From NCBI GenBank assembly GCA_023627715.1, contig JAMAHW010000024.1:310001-374000 (forward strand): a stretch of 64,000 nucleotides of DNA. The letters are read 5' to 3'. Under the pieces are notes generated by a model. That model did no database searches. It was given only the letters and a program-made list of their open reading frames with translations, and was not told the origin of the DNA. Of this stretch, positions 57,765 to 64,000 are shown piece after piece; the first letter of the stretch is position 1, and the number at the start of each line of letters is the position of its first letter. Origin of the DNA: Periconia sp. R9002 (Eukaryota; Ascomycota; Dothideomycetes; Pleosporales; Periconiaceae). The position numbers and the translations under genes were made by a program.

Positions 57765-60295
57765 ATGTCGTCGCCAGCTCTAGGACCCAATATTCAGAAT
57801 AATAATCCCGTCAACTTGCGTCACGGCTCAGGACAAGCCAAAGACGGATTCACCACACCCACGCCCACGCCCACGGCAAACGACGCTTCAAATTCAACGA
57901 CGGCAGCAGATACAAGCACAGATACTAAAAGCGAGATACAGGAACAGGCATCTAGACGACCAATCGCCACGGCCGCCGTACCCTCGTCATCACCACCGCA
58001 CACCATTCGCCGCCGCTCATCAGCAACACCTGTGTACCCTTTCACCCGTCGAACCAGCCAGCTCTCCGACATTGCCAAAAACGTTCTCATGAGCAAGATC
58101 AATTTCCCTGGCTCAGAGCACGCCCTACATCTGGATCCTGAACCTTCGCGGCCTCCGCTGCGTTCCGCCCAGACTTCTCTTCCCGCCAACAAAATTTCTA
58201 ACCCAGCTTCCACCGACAGGGGTCAACACCACCATGCAGACCTGAAGCCTCTCCCTCGTGTCTCCGCCCCAAACGGGCGTGGCGCCAACGTGATACGGAA
58301 GGATGGCGTAGGTGCCGCTCTGAGTGACACTCCCGCGCCGTCGCAACCTGCCAGCCCCCGCATGTACGTTCACCTCATCACCTCACCACGCCTTCTCCGC
58401 CCCGCAGTCTCTAAACCCCTCTTCTAACACCCATCAGGGTTCCGATGCGTACCATCTCAGCGAGCTCCACCCCGCGCATCCGACCGACTACTCTCGATAT
58501 CCCAGGCCTGACCAAGTCCAAGGTCTCTCCCGATGGCAAGATTGCCCAGCGCGATGTTGGCTCCAAGCTCGTCATTGTCATGGTCGGCCTGCCGGCGCGA
58601 GGCAAGAGCTATATTACCAAGAAGATGACGAGGTACTTGAATTGGTCACAGCACGATACCAGGATTTTCAATGTCGGTGAGAAGCGTCGCGTTGCTGCCA
58701 ACGAGCGCGGTATGCGACTTTCTTCCACGAGCCTCGAAAGGGTGCCCTCGGCCGTTAAACATGCCATAGAGAAGCATGATACCCTGCCACAGATAGCGGC
58801 CAAAATGCTCATCAATGGGGACTCTTCCACTGGATCACTATCGCCACTACGCCTTACCAGTCCAGCTGGAGGCAACTCTCCGGATGCCAAAGATGCCGTG
58901 ATGAACCGTGCAAATGAAGAAGCTATTGATGACCGAACGCAATCCCCTCCTCACGTTGAAGTCATTTCTCCAGGTCCTAATGCGCCTACCCCCAATGCAA
59001 ACGAGGAGGACCAGGAGAACGATGAACAGCTGGACCAATCTGCTGGCTTTTTCGATCCCTCCAACAAGAAGGCTGCCCAAATTCGCGAGCAGTGCGCCAT
59101 GGAAACATTGGACGAGCTCCTGGATTGGGTGATTAATGGCAATGGTTCGGTTGGAATCTTCGACGCAACCAACAGCACCCTGGCGCGCCGGAAACAAATT
59201 ATGGAGAAGATCCGTCAGCGTGCCGGCTCTGAGCTCAATGTACTCTTCGTCGAGTCTATATGTCAAGACCAAAGTCTACTCGAATCCAACATGCGTCTGA
59301 AGCTTTCTGGGCCCGATTACGAAGGCAAGGATCCAACAGCGGCGCTCACTGACTTCAAGAAGCGTGTTGAGATATACGAGAAGAATTACGTTCCACTCGG
59401 CGACTACGAAGAGGAAAACAACATGTCATATGTGAAGATGATCGACGTTGGCCGAAAGATGGTATCCCATCAGATCAAAGGATTCTTGGCCGGCCAAGCC
59501 GTCTACTACCTCCTCAACTTCAACCTCGCCCCTCGTATGATCTGGATCACCCGACACGGCGAATCTGAAGACAACGTTGCCGGCAGGATAGGAGGCGACT
59601 CGGATCTCACCGAGAGCGGCCGCAAATACGCCAAAGCCATGGCGCGCTTCATCGACAAGCAACGCGTAGCCTGGGAAGTGCGCCTGGCGGACAAGATCGC
59701 AAACACCCACTTCCCGCCTTGCCCCGGCGACCACACGCCTCCCAACCCCTACTTCCACACGGGCTACGAAATCAAGAGCTTCTGCGTCTGGTCCAGCATG
59801 CTCAAGCGCAGCGTCCAGACCGCGCAGTACTTCTGCGAGGAAGAATACGACCTCAAGCAGATGCGCATGCTCGACGAGCTCAACTCGGGCATGATGGAGG
59901 GCCTCACGTACCAAGAAATCAAAGCAAAATACTCTGACGAATTCGAGCGCCGGTCCGCCGACAAGATCTCATACCGGTACCCCGGGCCCGGAGGCGAAGG
60001 CTACCTCGACATCATCCAGCGCGTGCGCCCCATCATCTTCGAGCTCGAGCGCATGACGGACCACTGCCTCCTCGTGACGCACCGGTCCGTCGCGCGCGTG
60101 CTCCTGGCGTACTTTCAGGGCTTGAAGCGCGAGGACGTCGCCGATCTGGACTGCCCCCTCGGCATGCTGTATCAGATGGAGCCCAAGCCGTACGGCGTCG
60201 AGTTCAAGGCTTGGAGGTACAATTCGGCTACCGACGACTTTGATCTCTTGCCGGATTACAAGTTGAGGAGGCAGGGGGGTGGTGGTGCGGCTTAG
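57765..60295 (+). CDS. 6-phosphofructo-2-kinase / fructose-2,6-bisphosphatase
   Basis: This cytosolic enzyme sets the level of fructose 2,6-bisphosphate, the regulator of glycolysis. Two exons (57765-58363 and 58438-60295) encode 818 aa. About 200 residues of disordered Ser/Thr/Pro-rich N-terminus come first. The kinase P-loop GLPARGKS is at about residues 250-257. After GEKRRVAANERG there is a disordered insertion of about 115 residues (about 292-405), then FDPSNKKAAQIREQ and FDATNSTLARRKQI. The phosphatase part has RHGESEDN (His at about 572), GMMEGLTYQEI and LLVTHRSVARVLLAYF, so both catalytic His residues are present and the enzyme is probably bifunctional, unlike yeast Pfk26. The intron is GTACGT to ATCAG. 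Confidence 0.93.
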
Positions 60296-61684
60296 GCGGG
60301 GTTAGGGGTTTGGAGAGGAGAGGTGTAGATAAGGTTTTCTTCTGTCTTTCTACCTCCTCATGACCTCTCTTTCTCTCCACTGAGTCTTTTCTCTTTAATT
60401 CAGGACCGAGTGCTTTTCGAATGTATTATTACTACTTTGACGCTGATGGGTTCATGATGTTCTTCCTTCCTTCCATCCATCTTACTTTCCTCCTTCCTCC
60501 TTTTTGGGATGATTTTTTTTTCTTTAACGAATGATCAATGCATGCATATTAGATGGCTCTCGCAGCCCCGTGGCTCAATGACTTTTCCTTCCCTCTTTCT
60601 CTGACACATTCATCATGGACATACATAGAACTTTCACATCATCAACGGTTTGGGTTTGGAGCTGGGTTTGGGATTTGATTGACTGGGGGCAACATTGAAT
60701 CAATCTTTCAATCAATTAATCAATCAGGGGGGGTTTTTCTCCTTGCTTCCCTTCTCCTTCCTCCTTCCCTCGTTTACCTTTTTGTAATGAAATATCAAAA
60801 TGTGATAATTTCATTAGTACTGCAATCAGTACTAAAGGGCTATCTATCCCTACCCACCCACCACCCATACAAACTAATAAATACCCAACACTGGCTCCTG
60901 CACATGAATAGAAATCCGCGGAAACAATACCTATCTCCCTATCTATTCTTGTCCTCTTCACTTCCATTTTCTCCCACTCTTTCTACCTTTTGTTTTTCCC
61001 ACCCTCACGCCTTCTTTTTGTATTGATTCCTCTGGGGAGAGGGGGGGCACTTGAGATAAGACACGTGAGCGTGAGGTAAGGTAAGATGGATAGATGGGGA
61101 TATGGATGGATAGGCAGATAGATATGGATAGGTAAGTAAGTATGAAAGTATAGATGAAAAAAAGACATGCACGGTGTGAGACATGTGTGGGTGATGTGCA
61201 TGTGTGTGGGGGTATGTATGTGGAATTTTGGAGAAATGGGTTGGTGTTGGTTGGACGAGCTGGGTTTGTGGTACTTATGTATGCTAAGTAAATATACCCA
61301 TCCATCCATCCATCCATCCATACATCCATAAACGTACACAAATGGATCAGTGGGTAGGTTCTTCTATACATCGTGAACTTTTTTTCTCCTTCTCTCTACA
61401 TTATCATCATAGGCTTCGTCGGTTCGTGCATACATCATTCATCAACCATAGCCCTCTCTGCACGGGTTTCAATATCTCTCCTATACAAAAAAACCAAACC
61501 GAGAAAAACCTCCCACCTCATCCCATCCACGAAGAAAACAATGGGAAGAAGAAGAGAGGAATGAATAAGAATGAGTCGAGAGGGAAAAAAAGCTACGGAA
61601 AAAAAAAGACACTACGCACGTCTCCAACATGAACAACAACAACAGAGAAATCCGTTCCCCTTCCCCCCAACCAAAACCACCCTC
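60296..61684. other. Intergenic 1.4 kb, convergent, repeat-rich
   Basis: 3' flanks of the PFK-2 gene and SEY1. Contains CT/T-rich tracts, a GATA/GGAT-type purine run at about 61085-61140, and a (CCAT)n microsatellite at about 61298-61330. No gene seen. Confidence 0.5.
61298..61330. repeat. (CCAT)n microsatellite
   Basis: About six to eight tandem CCAT units, the last ones imperfect. A simple repeat in an intergenic region. Confidence 0.8.
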
Positions 61685-64000
61685 TCAAATCTCCTCATCA
61701 CTCTCATCCCCCTTCTTCTTCCCATCCGCATTCAACCGATCCATCCTCACGTTTTCCCCTCGACCTCCCTTCTCCCGTGCCGACATGGCCATAGCCTGAC
61801 GCCCAGTGTCGCTCTGCTCCAGAAACTCGCGCAGCCGCTCGCGCCCAATGTCGATGGCCTGCGCGGACGCGGCATTGGCCATGCGCGCCATGGGACCCCA
61901 CAGGTTGAGCGTGTAGGTGACGTAGGCGCCGATTCCGGCGAGGATGAGGAAGACGAAGTAGAGTGGGTTGCGGAGGACTGTTTTTTTTGTTTAGAAATTA
62001 GTACATGTGTTTGAAGTGGGGGCGGTAAGGGTAGGGATACGTACCAGCAACAATCTCATTCCATCCCAGCGCAAGCAACAGGCCGTAAAAGTACAGCGGG
62101 ACCTGCGTCATGCCGCCAATCGCGCTACGCTTGGCTTCGACGTAGACGCCATCTGCCGTCTTCTTGAAGCGCACGAGCAGATCGGCTTGCTTGGCGTCGC
62201 TGAGGATCGTCATTTCCTCCTCGAGACTCCTACCATCGTCGTCGTCGACACCGCCGATGGGTGCGAGGTCTTCTTCGTCTGCAGGAGATACGGATGACGG
62301 GGCTTCGCCGATCCATGCGTCGAGCGGTGGCGGAGCCGACGTCTTAGACAGCTTGAACCGGCACAGCAGCGGGATGAGTGTGATGGTCGACTCGCGGGCT
62401 TTGGTGTACTGGCCCTCGATGTCGTCAGTGGGGCGCCATATCCGCGGCACGCCGTGCTCGTCGTAGCGGAATTTGTCCTCAAAGTTTTCGCGGAGTTTGA
62501 GGAGGATATTGCCTTCCATGACTTCTTCGTCAATTTTGGCGCGGAGAACGCCCCAGGATTTGCGGCGGAGGCGCCAAAGACCCACTTCGACTTCTTCGGG
62601 GCTGGCGTCGAAGCTGCGGGCTCGGTCGGTGAAGCGTTTCTCGGCGTCTGCGACGGTCGCCGTGAAGATGGTCCAGACGCGATCCCAAAGGTCCTTCTCA
62701 GAGGGTGGTCGGTCGCCGTGCTCGGGTGCTCCGGATCCTCCGCGACCGCTCCCGAGCTTGTTGAACTCGAGACCGATGGACTCGTCCAAGCGAGATCGTA
62801 CCCATCGCTCCACTCGTGTAGCCAGTCGACGCATCTCTTCCTTGCGGAGGCGCGCAGATACTTGGTCCAGCTCTTTCTGATACAGGTTCAGCTCTTGCTT
62901 GTATGTACTCCAGGTGGCACCTTCGACCATGACAGCTTGTGCTTCCTGCTCGAATTTGGTGAGCGCGTTTTGCTTCTCAGTCTCGACAATTTGTGCAAAG
63001 TCGTACGACGCGCCCTTCTTCTGGCCGCCTTTAACGGCTGCGCTCACAGCATTACTGAATATCTCAATACCAATCTTGTGAGCCGCACTCAATTGCTTCT
63101 GGAAGAGTGCCTTCAACCGAGCATCAACCTTGCTCTCCAGTTCCGCCTTCTTACGGGCATATACGCCTTTGTGATACCGGCTGGCATTCGTCTCGAAATC
63201 TTTCAACACCTTCCCGCGAGCAGCGTTCATGGCTGCACCCAATTCGTCTATGACCGAAGGCTTGCCAGACTGGGCATCTTGAGCCTGTAGGTCTTCAAGT
63301 GGTGTGATCTTCTCGTCGAAAGCAATCAAAACCTCTCGGGAGATCTCATCGCATCGGAACTGTGCTAGAAGTTCTTGCTGTGTAGGAAGGTCCAGGTCCT
63401 TGTTGTTCACGATTTGATCCCAAATACCCTCGGCATACACGGGGAAACCATCAGCGGGGATACGTCGGTGGTATTGCGGTAGGAATACGGGTAGTGATGC
63501 TTCGTCGAGAAGACCGCTTTTCTTTGGGTCGGTGTAGCCTTCTTTGAACCGTCTGCCTAGCTTGTCCACCTCTTGCTCAAACTTCTCGGGTTGTAGAATC
63601 TTGTGAGGTAGCGCGACGAAGGCAAAGTCGAAGTAGTCTTCTATCCGCGAGTTCTCCAGGCCGGCGGGCTTCGATATCGTGGACCATAATTTGGACAGAT
63701 CTTGGATGAGAGTGTTTTGCAAGTTGGTAAGGGGGGTGGTTCCGAGATGGTCGCGGATTACGAAAAAGAGGAGTGAGCGGGGCATTGTCCTACGGAATTG
63801 TTAGCACGCGGTATAGTACTCTAATAATTGCATATACGTACTTAGAGTCTTTCACAAAAAGCTGCAGATTAACCTCAAAGACAGTCTTCAGCAGTCCCAT
63901 ATTAGCTCCCTGGTATAACCCAACCTGGTGCTCCCATATATTCACAATCAGGACTTCGCTAGTGGCCAGGGCGAACAGGGCACTCTTGCGCTCAAAGTCT
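61685..64000 (-). CDS. SEY1: Sey1/RHD3 dynamin-like GTPase of ER fusion (partial, N-terminus outside window)
   Basis: Sey1 fuses endoplasmic reticulum tubules homotypically (atlastin class). Exons in view are 63842-64000, 62045-63789 and 61685-61977; the 5' part with most of the GTPase domain lies beyond the right edge. Seen parts include [21 protein letters not shown], then [31 protein letters not shown], the long helical bundle (residues rich in Lys/Glu), and [18 protein letters not shown]. The last exon adds the second membrane span ([19 protein letters not shown]) and the tail ending DESDEEI. Introns start GTACGT. Identity is sure; the gene is intact as far as visible. Confidence 0.95.

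Noticed and set aside
61085..61330. Purine and CCAT repeats as a mobile element end or centromere signal.
   Set aside because: They are simple tetranucleotide repeats in a convergent intergenic region without any element structure.

Overview
The window is nuclear DNA of a filamentous ascomycete (Pezizomycotina). Genes carry short introns of about 45 to 120 nt with GT..AG ends and CTAAC-type branch sites. The gene content is fungal: Vps55, Vps68, Loc1, Sey1, a HET-domain protein, PTH11-type receptors and microbial P450s. The style of the conserved proteins suggests Dothideomycetes, perhaps Pleosporales, but that placement is an impression and was not tested. There is no prokaryotic, viral or clear transposon sequence.

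Layout. Positions 1-24,700 are a dense housekeeping block: RPC82 (RNA polymerase III), QCR2 (complex III), a CENP-W-like histone-fold protein, NAA35/Mak10 (NatC), ATP15 (ATP synthase epsilon), PRE5 (proteasome alpha6), VPS55, VPS68, LOC1, an Eht1/YheT-type hydrolase, SCC4/Mau2 (cohesin loader), an uncharacterised fungal gene with an in-frame stop, a peroxisomal acyl-CoA dehydrogenase ending in SKL, and a small proline-rich membrane protein. VPS55 and VPS68, whose products form one endosomal complex in yeast, lie tail to tail about 500 bp apart.

Positions about 25,000-52,000 are looser and accessory in character. They hold three cytochrome P450 genes and a PTH11-like membrane receptor (25.9-36.3 kb, with no backbone synthase in view), two lineage-type hypothetical genes, a gene-poor stretch (38.7-42 kb), an unusual tRNA-Glu gene, a RING protein, an MFS transporter, three tiny membrane-protein ORFs, a tRNA-like or SINE-like sequence, and a HET-domain protein.

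Positions about 52,000-64,000 return to conserved genes: a conserved fungal hypothetical protein, RNase H1 with two hybrid-binding domains, a DUF202 membrane protein, a bifunctional PFK-2/FBPase-2, and SEY1 running off the right edge.

The most striking item is the tRNA-Glu(UUC) gene at 41,992-42,136 (minus). It has a normal 21-nt intron after position 37. It also has a second 52-nt insertion placed exactly between positions 53 and 54 of the T arm, and that insertion has every mark of a spliceosomal intron: GTACGT donor, TACTAAC branch site and CAG end. Removing both gives a perfect 72-nt cloverleaf. Gene models here were spliced by eye; summed exon lengths are divisible by three in every complete model. 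Gene identities come from remembered family motifs and no database was searched.
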